Source: HLUCCA09 sp038745585 (lineage in GTDB: Bacteria; Pseudomonadota; Alphaproteobacteria; Rhodobacterales; Rhodobacteraceae). From it: a DNA stretch of 64,000 nucleotides. The DNA lies in assembly GCA_038745585.1 (NCBI GenBank), contig JBCDLH010000008.1:62001-126000 (forward strand), in the 5' to 3' direction. Numbering within the stretch: the first letter of the stretch is position 1; the number at the start of each line of letters is the position of its first letter. A model generated the notes under the pieces. That model was not told the DNA's origin. It saw nothing but the letters and a program-made list of their open reading frames with translations, and did not search any database. Below are positions 33,448-41,421 of the stretch, piece after piece. The position numbers were made by a program, and so were the translations under genes.

Positions 33448-33882
33448 CTAGGCGCCCGTCCCGGTCATGTCCCAAACGGCCGCGAGAGAGCGGTGCGCGA
33501 CCCGGTCGAGCCGGGCCAGCGTCGCTCCAAGCGCGGGTGCGTCTTCTCGCGCGGCGCATTCCGCAACGCTGCGTGCCACGCGGGAAAACTCTGTCATGCC
33601 GACCTGCTCAGCGATGGCGCTGAGTGCCCGCGCGCGCCGCGCGAGCTCCCCCCAACGACCGGAGCGGTGCGGCTCGGACAATCCCTCGAGCCGTTCTCCG
33701 ATCTCGGTGATCGCGCGCGCCAACACGCTTTGGGCTGCGGGCGGCCCAAGATCGCGAAAGAGCGCAACCAGGTAGGCTGGGTCCAGCCTCACTGCTTCTT
33801 CAAGTTCAAGTATAGTGACGTCGCTCTGCTGAGCCACTGCATCCACCTCGTTCGTCGCCGCCCCCACGGCCGCTGGCACCAT
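33448..33882 (-). CDS. HPt-like protein lacking the phospho-accepting histidine
   Basis: A 144-aa alpha-helical protein. Residues 33-140 follow the histidine phosphotransfer layout (LDPAYLVALFRDLG, then GRWGELARRARALSAIAEQVG, then paired helices), but where HPt domains have AHxLKGSA the sequence reads ARALSAIA, with Arg at about residue 85 instead of His. It would therefore not transfer phosphate in the ordinary way. The assignment is from pattern only and could be a coincidental helical bundle. It lies 158 bp upstream of, and on the same strand as, the M17 peptidase gene. Confidence 0.5.
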   Translation of the reverse strand: MVPAAVGAATNEVDAVAQQSDVTILELEEAVRLDPAYLVALFRDLGPPAAQSVLARAITEIGERLEGLSEPHRSGRWGELARRARALSAIAEQVGMTEFSRVARSVAECAAREDAPALGATLARLDRVAHRSLAAVWDMTGTGA

Positions 33883-34153
33883 CGGTAAAGGCCCTGAAGA
33901 AAGCGTTAGATGCCAGGCACTACGTCTTTGGCATTTGCGGCAAATACCGTTGATGATCGCCCCAAGAGCCGCGTCGGATCAAAACGAGAGCGTGCAAGCT
34001 GCTCGCTCTCGGTTTCGGCCTTGCAGACCCATCTATCGTCCTTAGCCTGCGCATCGGTAACGCGGCTTGACGCGAACCCATGCGGGCGAGGGCGACGTCG
34101 GTGATCCGGGCCGAGGCGGTCCGTGCTGGGATCGCACCCGGGAGGGTTGCACC

Positions 34154-34687
34154 ATGCGGATTGCCCAACGATTGATTTTGGTCGTCGTGGTCGCGATCGC
34201 GCTGCTCGCCGGGATCGGAATGCTGCTGCCCCGAGATGTTTCCGTCACGCGATCGGCCTAGATTGAGGCGCCGCCCGAGATCGTCTTTGAGCACGTCAAC
34301 AGCCTTCAGAGAGCGGCGGAATGATCGCCCTGGCTTGGGATCGATCCGGACGTCGAGACAGTCGTTTCTGGGCCAGAGATGGGCGTCGGCAATCGGTTCG
34401 AATGGCATTTGGAGAACCCGGAGGTGGGCGCGGTCACTCAAGAGATCATCGTGAGCGACGCGTCGAACGTAGCGCGCTCCGCGCTCGACTTCGGCGAAAT
34501 GGGCCCTGCCGAGGCGGTCTTTGACATTTCCGATTGCGGCGCCGGCTCGTCGGTGACCCGTGGCCTAGAAACGGATATGGGCCCAGGGCCCGTCGGGCGC
34601 TGGATGGGCCGCATGATGGACCGTTGGTTCGGCGCGGATTACGAAGCGGGGCAGGCCAACCTAAAGGCGCTAATCGAAGACAGCTGA
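34154..34687 (+). pseudogene. SRPBCC (polyketide cyclase-like) membrane-anchored protein gene with two in-frame stops
   Basis: Reading one frame from the ATG at 34154 (GGAGG 8 nt upstream) gives an N-terminal membrane segment (LILVVVVAIALLAGIGMLLP), then TAG at 34259, then IEAPPEIVFEHVNSLQRAAE, TGA at 34322, then SPWLGIDPDVETVVSGPEMG and an uninterrupted rest ending MMDRWFGADYEAGQANLKAL. The whole 178-codon frame matches the family end to end with no frameshift; the TGA stands exactly where relatives have Trp (EWSPW). Two nonsense substitutions in an otherwise intact frame indicate a recent pseudogene, or sequencing error. Confidence 0.85.
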
Positions 34688-35004
34688 CCCTCACAAGCGC
34701 GTGCGGGATCGTGTTTGAGACCACGTCCAACGGGCCGCCCGGCACGCTTTGCGCAAAACGAAACGCCAGTGTTGCGATCCGCTTCCGGTCGCGTACCGGC
34801 GTGCTCTGCCGCTCAGAGACCGGGACAACGTTTTCAGTCGGCCAAACCCTCTGCATTCGTCCCAGCGAGGAGATCGGGCGCCACACCGATGCGTAGCCGT
34901 GCATTCTGGGATCGAGCCATGCGTGGCAAGCGACGCCCTTGGGCGCGACACCACCGACACGTTGCATGTTACGCCATGCCAGACATGCTCCAAGTAAGCG
35001 CCGT
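34688..35004. other. 317-bp intergenic stretch, nothing recognised
   Basis: Lies between the disrupted SRPBCC gene (+) and the asd stop (-). Short open frames exist on both strands but lack ribosome-binding sites or recognisable products. I see no clear terminator, repeat or RNA element. Confidence 0.5.
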
Positions 35005-36027
35005 CTAGCCCTTTTGCAGAACGCGCCGCCCCAGCAGCTCCGCGATCTGGACGGCGTTGAGGGCAGCGCCCTTGCGCAGATTGTCCGACACGCACCAGAG
35101 GTTTAGCCCATTCTCGATCGTGGAGTCCTGGCGGATGCGGCTGACAAAGGTCGCGAAGTCCCCGACGCTCTCCACGGGCGTCGTATAGCCGCCCGCTTCG
35201 CGCTTATCGACGACCATGATACCGGGCGCCTCGCGCAGAATGTCCCGCGCCTCATCCTCGTCAAGGAACTCCTCGAACTCGATGTTGATCGCTTCCGAAT
35301 GTCCGACAAAAACCGGCACGCGCACGCAGGTCGCTGTGACCTTGATCTTTGGGTCGACGATCTTCTTCGTCTCGGCAACCATCTTCCACTCTTCTTTGGT
35401 GGAGCCATCGTCGAGGAAGACGTCGATATGCGGGATCACGTTGAAAGCGATTTGCTTTTGAAACGTAGATGGCGGCACCTCTTTCGTCGGGTTGTAGACT
35501 GCTTTCGTCTGCTCCCACAGCTCGTCCATCCCGTCTTTGCCCGCGCCAGAGACCGACTGATAGGTGCTGACCACGACGCGCTTGATCCGCGCCCGGTCGT
35601 GCAGTGGCTTTAGCGCGACGACCATCTGCGCGGTCGAGCAATTCGGGTTCGCGATGATCATCTTTTCGCGGTATTGCTCGATGGCGTCCGGATTCACCTC
35701 AGGCACGATCAGCGGCACCTGCGGGTCGTAGCGGTAGAGCGACGAGTTATCGATGACGACGCAGCCCGACGCAGCGGCGCGGGGCGCATAGGTCTTGGTC
35801 GCATCCGAGCCGATGGCGAAGAGCGCCATGTCCATGCCCTCGAAGTCAAACGTATCGAGGTCCTTCGTCTTCAGTGTCGTGTCGCCATAGCTGACCTCTG
35901 TCCCGAGCGACCGGCGCGACGCGAGCGCGACGACTTCGTCCGTCGGAAACGCACGCTCCGAGAGAATGTTCAGCATTTCGCGGCCCACATTGCCCGTGGC
36001 CCCGACAACGGCGATACGGTAACCCAT
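35005..36027 (-). CDS. asd: Aspartate-semialdehyde dehydrogenase
   Basis: Reduces beta-aspartyl phosphate to aspartate semialdehyde, the branch point to lysine/diaminopimelate, threonine and methionine. The 340-aa protein begins MGYRIAVVGATGNVGREML (NADP-binding), with the catalytic Cys in IANPNCSTAQMVVAL near residue 130 and the YQSVSGAGKDGMDEL motif. Length is normal. AAGGA precedes the ATG. It stands alone, with about 270 bp of apparently non-coding DNA upstream that should hold its promoter. Confidence 0.97.
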   Translation of the reverse strand: MGYRIAVVGATGNVGREMLNILSERAFPTDEVVALASRRSLGTEVSYGDTTLKTKDLDTFDFEGMDMALFAIGSDATKTYAPRAAASGCVVIDNSSLYRYDPQVPLIVPEVNPDAIEQYREKMIIANPNCSTAQMVVALKPLHDRARIKRVVVSTYQSVSGAGKDGMDELWEQTKAVYNPTKEVPPSTFQKQIAFNVIPHIDVFLDDGSTKEEWKMVAETKKIVDPKIKVTATCVRVPVFVGHSEAINIEFEEFLDEDEARDILREAPGIMVVDKREAGGYTTPVESVGDFATFVSRIRQDSTIENGLNLWCVSDNLRKGAALNAVQIAELLGRRVLQKG

Positions 36028-36298
36028 TATCCTTGTCCTTTAAGGTTGTTAGGCGCCCCATATAGGCGCGCGCGGGCCAGCGAAAGGGGACATTGGGCGC
36101 AGGGGTGCGCCCGCGGCGCGTCTTTCCTGCGCGCGCTTCGCGGCAGTGCCGCCGGCAGGTGCGTGACTGTTTGTTGCGCCAACGCCGAATATGACAGTCG
36201 CGCCGATCCTTGTGCCGCAGATAGGAAGCGTGCGCCGCTCTCCATTTCACAGGTCCGACTGAGCCTAGACTGCGCCGTTCACTGGCCCGACCTGCGCC

Positions 36299-36610
36299 TC
36301 AGCTCTCACGCTCGGTCGTGAACGCTAGGGGGTATCCCCGCTCAGCGCCGAGCGCGGTGGCTTGCTTGGCTTTCGTCTCGGCGACTTCGCGCGTGTAGAC
36401 TGCGACGACGCAGGCGCCTTTGCGATGCGCGGTGAGCATGACACCCATCGCCTCGGCCTCGCTCATACGAAAGACCGACATCAAAACCTTGGTCACAAAC
36501 TCGCGCGGCGTGAAATCGTCATTGAGCAGGATAACCTTGTAGAGCCGCGGCCGTTCGGTCTTCGGCTTCGCCTTGGGCTTTAGCTTGGTCTTGGTGTCGG
36601 CGTCGCTCAT
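36299..36610 (-). CDS. clpS: ATP-dependent Clp protease adaptor ClpS
   Basis: Delivers N-degron substrates to ClpAP. The 103-aa protein has a charged, lysine/proline-rich N-terminal extension and the ClpS core: YKVILLNDDFTPREFVTKVL, MSEAEAMGVMLTAHRKGACV and VYTREVAETKA. The NDD and the MLxAHRKG segments are those known to form the N-degron pocket. GGAAGGA lies 8 nt before the ATG. clpA is not adjacent in the window (asd is downstream on the same strand). Confidence 0.96.
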   Translation of the reverse strand: MSDADTKTKLKPKAKPKTERPRLYKVILLNDDFTPREFVTKVLMSVFRMSEAEAMGVMLTAHRKGACVVAVYTREVAETKAKQATALGAERGYPLAFTTERES

Positions 36611-36743
36611 CTTCGGATCCTTCCGGGGAGCGGGGCGAGGCGGGCGGAGCGCAGGGATTACACGCGATAGGGGGCAAGAGACCGCGCGCAGCCCTGGCCG
36701 CTATGGTCGCCCAGCAGGCGATTCGCGTCAAATCCCCGCCGCG

Positions 36744-37442
36744 TCAGAACGGAACGGGCGACAAGAACGTCATCCGCGCCCCGCCATCCGGGTTCCGGAA
36801 GCTCAGCATTTCAGCGTGGAGCATCATACGGAGCACATCTCGCCCCGCATGCGGGCCATAGAGGGGATCGCCAAAGATCGGATGGCCCAGCGCCCTAAGG
36901 TGCACGCGGAGCTGATGGCTGCGCCCGGTCTCCGGCATCAGCGCGAGACGCGCGCAGGTTGGCCCGCGCGCAAGCACCTCCCAGCGCGTGCGCGCGGGCT
37001 TCCCGCACCGATGGCAGACCTTTTGGCGTGGGCGGTTCGGCCAATCGGCGATCAACGGCAGGTCGATCTCTCCAGACGCTTCGGCAGGGGCCCCGTGAAC
37101 GCGCGCAACGTAGCGCTTGCAGACGTGCCGCCGTTCGAATTGCAGCCCAAGATGGCGCTGTGCCTTTGCCGAGCGGGCAAAGACCATAACGCCCGAGGTG
37201 TCCCGATCGAGCCGGTGCACAAGCCGCGTGGCCGGATCCATTGCCACCAGCCGGGCCAGGAGGCAGTCGTCCGCCCCCGCCGGTTTGCCCGGGACGCTGA
37301 GCAGCCCCGCGGGCTTTTCGACGACGAGGAGCGCGGTCTCGGTATGAAGGATGCGGATTGGCCCTTTGGGCGGGCTGTAGGGCTCTGAGGGCCGCGACCG
37401 CTCAGTGCCAACAGACGACACTGTCTCCCTGTCAGCGCCCAT
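36744..37442 (-). CDS. rluA: RluA-type pseudouridine synthase (tRNA U32 / 23S U746)
   Basis: Isomerises uridine in 23S rRNA and some tRNAs. The 232-aa protein has ALLVVEKPAGLLSVPGK, the catalytic Asp in RLVHRLDRDTSGVMVFA, the RluA-specific DLPLIADWPNRPRQKVC and the GRSHQLRVHLRALGHPIFGD motif. These match RluA better than RluC or RluD, and no S4 domain is present. The first 30 residues are unconserved, so the true start may lie slightly downstream of the ATG used. It follows the LysE-family gene by 30 bp on the same strand. Confidence 0.88.
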   Translation of the reverse strand: MGADRETVSSVGTERSRPSEPYSPPKGPIRILHTETALLVVEKPAGLLSVPGKPAGADDCLLARLVAMDPATRLVHRLDRDTSGVMVFARSAKAQRHLGLQFERRHVCKRYVARVHGAPAEASGEIDLPLIADWPNRPRQKVCHRCGKPARTRWEVLARGPTCARLALMPETGRSHQLRVHLRALGHPIFGDPLYGPHAGRDVLRMMLHAEMLSFRNPDGGARMTFLSPVPF

Positions 37443-37472
37443 TGCATCGTCGCATGCCGCATGCCCCTGCGC

Positions 37473-38105
37473 TCACGCGCGTCCTCCACCTGTGAGAGCG
37501 CTCCCGCCAAGAGCCAGACCGTAGACAACGAAACACCCCGCAAGGATGCGCCTGAGGACGAGGTCTCCCAGCGCGCCCAGCGCCAGCTTGCCGAGCCCTG
37601 CCCCGAGCGCAGTGTAGCCGAGATAGCTCACCGTTGTCAGCGTCAGCGCGGTGGGCACGATCACCACGAGCTGCGCGCCCATGGGCACGTCGGGCTCGAC
37701 GAATTGCGTAAAGGCCGCCAGGTACCCCGCGAGGCTCTTGGCATTGATCGTCGCGATCAGGAGCGCCTTCCAATAGACCTCGCGCGCCCGCGTCGGCACG
37801 TTGCCGGGCTTGAGGGGGAGCGCTGCGCGCCGCCACGCCCGCAGACCAAGCCACACCAGCACAAGCGCACCCAAGATTTGCGCGTAAAGGAAGACCTCGG
37901 GTGCCGCGAGGATCACTGCGGCCACGCCCCCCGCGGAAGCGAAGAGAAAGACTGTCGCTTGGGTCAGGATCGCCGCGACGCCCACCAGTGCACGCGTAAA
38001 GGGCAGGCTCATCCCATTTTGGATGCAATTCGCCGCGTTGGGCCCCGGCGTCGTCACGAAGAGCGCCCAGAACGTCGCGAAGACGACCCAACCTTCGAAG
38101 CTCAC
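37473..38105 (-). CDS. LysE/RhtB family amino-acid exporter
   Basis: Inner-membrane exporter of amino acids or derivatives, 210 aa with about six hydrophobic segments. The family start is visible: FATFWALFVTTPGPNAANCI, with the TPGPN motif near residue 19, and AYTxxxFxxP-like positions are replaced by GYLAAFTQFVEPDV. The substrate is not predictable. The start overlaps the free-methionine-sulfoxide reductase stop by 4 bp; rluA follows. Confidence 0.88.
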   Translation of the reverse strand: MSFEGWVVFATFWALFVTTPGPNAANCIQNGMSLPFTRALVGVAAILTQATVFLFASAGGVAAVILAAPEVFLYAQILGALVLVWLGLRAWRRAALPLKPGNVPTRAREVYWKALLIATINAKSLAGYLAAFTQFVEPDVPMGAQLVVIVPTALTLTTVSYLGYTALGAGLGKLALGALGDLVLRRILAGCFVVYGLALGGSALTGGGRA

Positions 38106-38566
38106 CCTTTGGTATCCGCACGGGCAAAGGTCGCCTCCAGGATCCCTGCAAGGCCGTGCGCATCCGCGCGCGAAAATGCGGCTGGACTGTCGCTGTCGAT
38201 ATCGAGGACCGCGATGACCTTGCCCGCGCGATCGAGGACCGGCAGCACGATCTCCGACCGCGTGGAAGCGGCGCAGGCAATATGCCCGGGAAACGCCTCT
38301 ACATCATCGACCAGCTGGATCTCGCGTGTCCGCGCCGCAGCGCCACAGACGCCGCGCGAAAACGGGATCGTGAGGCAGCCATGCCCGCCCTGATAGGGCC
38401 CGATCTTCAACAGCTCCGGCGCCGTCACCCGGTAAAATCCGGTCCAGTCAAAGCGGTCGTCGGCGTGGTGGATCTCGCAGACGAGGGTCGCCATCAGCGC
38501 GACCGTGTCGTCTTCGCCGTCGGTCAGGGCAGCGCAGCGGGCTGCAAGGGCAGCGTAGTCGAGCAT
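38102..38566 (-). CDS. msrC: Free methionine-(R)-sulfoxide reductase (GAF domain)
   Basis: Reduces free Met-(R)-sulfoxide in the cytoplasm. The 154-aa GAF-domain protein keeps the three cysteines of the family: GGHGCLTIPF (about 64), RGVCGAA (74) and PGHIACAAS (98), plus the SEIVLPVLD and AVLDIDSDSP core. The ATG overlaps the thiolase stop (TGATG); a GTG one codon earlier is possible. It lies in a tight thiolase-msrC-LysE-rluA row. The symbol follows the E. coli naming for fRMsr. Confidence 0.92.
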   Translation of the reverse strand: MLDYAALAARCAALTDGEDDTVALMATLVCEIHHADDRFDWTGFYRVTAPELLKIGPYQGGHGCLTIPFSRGVCGAAARTREIQLVDDVEAFPGHIACAASTRSEIVLPVLDRAGKVIAVLDIDSDSPAAFSRADAHGLAGILEATFARADTKG

Positions 38567-39741
38567 CACGGGCGCTCCAGCGCGAGCGCCAGGCCCTCGC
38601 CGCCGCCAATGCAGATCGCGGCGACCCCGCGTTTGACATCGCGCGCTTCCATTGTCGCCAGCAGCGTGACCACGATCCGCGCGCCCGAAGCGCCTATGGG
38701 ATGGCCAAGCGCGCAGGCCCCGCCATTGACGTTCATAATGGGGTGCGGCACGCCAAGTTCATGCATGAACGCCATGGGCACGACGGCGAAGGCCTCGTTG
38801 ACTTCCCAAAGGTCGACATCCGAGACCGCCCACCCGACCCGGTCGAGCAGCTTTTGCGCAGCCGGGATCGGCGCGGTTGGAAAGAGGCCGGGACGCTGCG
38901 CATGGGTGGCATAGCCGCGGATATAGGCGCGCGCGGCGAGACCGGTGTCCTCCGCGGCGACGACGAGGGCGGCGGCCCCGTCTGAGATCGAAGACGAGTT
39001 CGCCGCCGTCACGGTGCCGTCTGGCCGGAACGCAGGCCGGAGATGGGGGATCTTGTCGAGCCTGGCCGCGCTCGGCTGCTCATCGATGCTGACCACTTTC
39101 TCGCCCTTGCGGGCCGTGACGGTCACAGGTGCGATCTCGGCGGCAAACGCACCGGAGGCGTCGGCCTCCCGGGCCCGCGTCAGGGAGGCAAGCGCGTAAG
39201 CGTCCTGCGCCTCGCGCGTGAACTGAAACGCCTCCGCACACTCCTCAGCAAAGGTTCCCATGAGCCGTGGCGCGCCCTGTGGCCCGCGTTCATAGGCGTC
39301 TTCGAGCCCGTCGCGAAACATCGAATCTACAACCTCGCCGTGGCCGAGCCGCGCGCCGCCCCGCTCTTGCGGCAAGAGGTAGGGGGCGCGGGTCATGCTC
39401 TCCATGCCTCCCGCAACAATCGTATCCGCAGCGCCGGCGAGGATCTTATCATGTGCTGAGATGATCGCTGCGAGCCCCGAGCCGCACATCTTGTTCAGCG
39501 TCGTTGCGGGGACCGCTTCCCCGAGGCCGGCAGCAAACCCAGCTTGGCGCGCCGGTGCCTGTCCAAGCCCGGCCGGCAAAACGCAGCCCATCACGACCTC
39601 GTCGACCCGCGCATCCGCCGCCTGGCTCAACGCGGCCCGCGCGGCAACCCCGGCAAGCGCCGGAGCGCTCATGGCGGCCAAAGCGCCCTGAAAGCTGCCG
39701 ATCGGCGTCCGCGCAGCACCTGCAAGGATGATGTCGGTCAT
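38566..39741 (-). CDS. Acetyl-CoA C-acyltransferase / thiolase family protein
   Basis: Claisen condensation or thiolytic cleavage of acyl-CoA. The 391-aa protein has the active Cys in TLNKMCGSGLAAI (about 86), the GGMESMTRAPYLLP block, the WEVNEAFAVVP motif, NVNGGACALGHPIGASGARI with the catalytic His, and the C-terminal CIGGGEGLALALE with the second Cys. GGGAGC lies before the ATG at 39741; a longer frame upstream is unsupported. It is divergent from the STAS gene. Biosynthetic (acetoacetyl-CoA) and degradative roles cannot be separated from sequence alone. Confidence 0.93.
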   Translation of the reverse strand: MTDIILAGAARTPIGSFQGALAAMSAPALAGVAARAALSQAADARVDEVVMGCVLPAGLGQAPARQAGFAAGLGEAVPATTLNKMCGSGLAAIISAHDKILAGAADTIVAGGMESMTRAPYLLPQERGGARLGHGEVVDSMFRDGLEDAYERGPQGAPRLMGTFAEECAEAFQFTREAQDAYALASLTRAREADASGAFAAEIAPVTVTARKGEKVVSIDEQPSAARLDKIPHLRPAFRPDGTVTAANSSSISDGAAALVVAAEDTGLAARAYIRGYATHAQRPGLFPTAPIPAAQKLLDRVGWAVSDVDLWEVNEAFAVVPMAFMHELGVPHPIMNVNGGACALGHPIGASGARIVVTLLATMEARDVKRGVAAICIGGGEGLALALERP

Positions 39742-39847
39742 GATCTGCTCCCGCGATTCCTGCATTGGCAGATACCGAATGCTAACGTTTGTCGTCCACC
39801 CTCCCCAAAGATGCAGCAATTACATGGAACAGGGAGGGCGCTGCCCC

Positions 39848-40192
39848 ATGGAGCTTTCGATCGAGACGACCGGTAATCTGATGGTCGTGACCATTGTTTC
39901 CGAACGAATCGACGCTGCGAGCGCGATCCGCTTTAAGGATCAGATCCGCGACGCGACCAAGGGATGGACGGGCCGGGTCCTGCTCGACATGAGCGCGGTA
40001 GACTTCATCGATTCGTCGGGTCTCGGCGCCATCGTGTCGAGCATGAAGGCGATGGACGGCGATCACCGGCTCGAGCTTTGCGGGCTAGCGCCCAAGGTTG
40101 TCAAAGTCTTCCGGCTCACACGGATGGATACTGTCTTTACGATTCACGACACGATTGCCACGGCGCAGGCGCATGGCAGCACCGCCGCTTGA
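39848..40192 (+). CDS. STAS-domain anti-sigma factor antagonist (RsbV/SpoIIAA-like)
   Basis: In partner switching the unphosphorylated antagonist captures the anti-sigma kinase. The 114-aa protein is a single STAS domain; the phosphorylatable serine lies in VDFIDSSGLGAIVS (residues 51-64), the family's signature loop. The ATG at 39848 has AGGGAGGG 9 nt upstream. The cognate kinase-type gene follows after 269 bp. What this module regulates is not shown by the sequence. Confidence 0.9.
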   Translation: MELSIETTGNLMVVTIVSERIDAASAIRFKDQIRDATKGWTGRVLLDMSAVDFIDSSGLGAIVSSMKAMDGDHRLELCGLAPKVVKVFRLTRMDTVFTIHDTIATAQAHGSTAA

Positions 40193-40461
40193 GCGGCGCG
40201 TGTGCGGATCACACCGCGATTTGTGGAAGGTCTGACCTTGCGGCGCGGACCGAGCGTGGTGCGTATAGCCGACGGGGGAGCGTGTGGGCGCCCTTTGGGG
40301 CTCTATGAAGCGGCGAGGTGAAATCCGCGTCGACTTTGGCGATGCTGACGCGGTCCTTGGAGCCGAGCGACGCGCGAGCACCGTCGCGTCGCGACGCGCG
40401 CGGCCCTTCCAAGGCACGAGCCAAGCGTCAGCGCGCTGACCTTTTGGGCAAGGGAGCGACC

Positions 40462-41082
40462 ATGAACAACACAGCAGCAGAACCGCGGCGGACCGCCTTA
40501 ACCGCCGCCGCGAAGCAACACGTCGGGAATGGCAGCTCACGCTGGGCGCCGATGCCGGCGCTTGCCGCCTTTCGTCCGCAGGACAGCATCGACAATCCTG
40601 CAGTGCAGGCCGCGGCGCGCGTGTGTCCGACCCTCCTCGACCGTCTTCGCAGCACGCCCGAGGATGTGCGCCGCGCCCTCCAAGGCATGTGCGAGGCCGT
40701 GCGCAGACAGCGCTTGGACCAGACTGACTGCATCACGCTCGAAATCGTCCTCGCCGAGGCAATGAACAACGTCGTAGAACATGCCTACCGAGAGGATCCC
40801 AGCGGCTGGATCTTGCTCGAAGTCGACTTTCTCAGCGAGTGGGTTGTCTGCCGTCTGACCGATGGCGGTGTGCCGATGCCCAATGCGGCCCCCCCTCCGC
40901 GGAGTGACGCGGACGCGCATTTAACCGAAGCGCAAGGGGTGGATGGCCTGCCGGAAGGCGGTTTTGGCTGGTCGATGATCCATGAGCTGACCAGTTCGCT
41001 CACGTATCGGCGAGAGGATGAACGAAACACGCTCACCTTCGCCCTTGCTCTGTCGTCCGTCGATACGCTGCTCCCTGCCTGA
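40462..41082 (+). CDS. Anti-sigma regulatory factor, HATPase domain (RsbW/SpoIIAB-like)
   Basis: Serine kinase and anti-sigma factor of a partner-switching module. In the 206-aa protein the C-terminal GHKL ATPase fold has the N-box EIVLAEAMNNVVEHAYRED (near residue 98), the G1 box LTDGGVPMP and the G2-type GFGWSMIHELTSSLTY. The N-terminal 60 residues are low-complexity and unassigned. AGGGAG lies just upstream of the ATG at 40462. It follows the STAS gene, its presumed substrate. No PP2C phosphatase or sigma factor gene is near. Confidence 0.88.
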   Translation: MNNTAAEPRRTALTAAAKQHVGNGSSRWAPMPALAAFRPQDSIDNPAVQAAARVCPTLLDRLRSTPEDVRRALQGMCEAVRRQRLDQTDCITLEIVLAEAMNNVVEHAYREDPSGWILLEVDFLSEWVVCRLTDGGVPMPNAAPPPRSDADAHLTEAQGVDGLPEGGFGWSMIHELTSSLTYRREDERNTLTFALALSSVDTLLPA

Positions 41083-41421
41083 GGCACCGTCCCATAAACG
41101 CTGCCGCCCCTCGCCGCGCGCTCGCGTCGCAGAGCCAGCTCCCCACGATGCTGGGCCGGGCACAGTCGCGGCGCCCCGCCTCATGGCGCGCACAGTGTTG
41201 GGCTGCCGGCGTCGTTAAAGTCGTCATGCTATCCTATGTTTGCGCCGCAAAATGGCCTGATTTCTTCCCGATCCGCGCCACCCATGTCAGCGATCACGTT
41301 GGTGTAGCTGCAAAGGCTTCCCTCGGCGTCGCGCGTTTATTGCCCCCACCCAGTGCGCGACGTCGAGGTCTTCCCCTCCCAGTCAAAACGACGTAGGCCA
41401 CCCTCCACTAGGGAGGAGCGC
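41083..41421. other. 339-bp intergenic stretch, nothing recognised
   Basis: Between the anti-sigma gene and the gamma-glutamyltransferase gene, both on the plus strand. No gene, terminator or repeat is evident; it probably contains the promoter for the gamma-glutamyltransferase gene, whose ribosome-binding site GGGAGGAG is at its end. Confidence 0.5.

Noticed and set aside
33985..34011. 8-bp inverted repeat CGAGAGCG/CGCTCTCG between the HPt-like gene and the broken SRPBCC gene
   Set aside because: It lacks a T-run for a terminator, and the divergent flanking genes give it no clear role; not strong enough to annotate.
40385..40398. 14-bp perfect palindrome CGCGTCGCGACGCG upstream of the anti-sigma gene
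   Set aside because: In sequence this GC-rich such CG palindromes arise often by chance; no matching second site or known operator was found.
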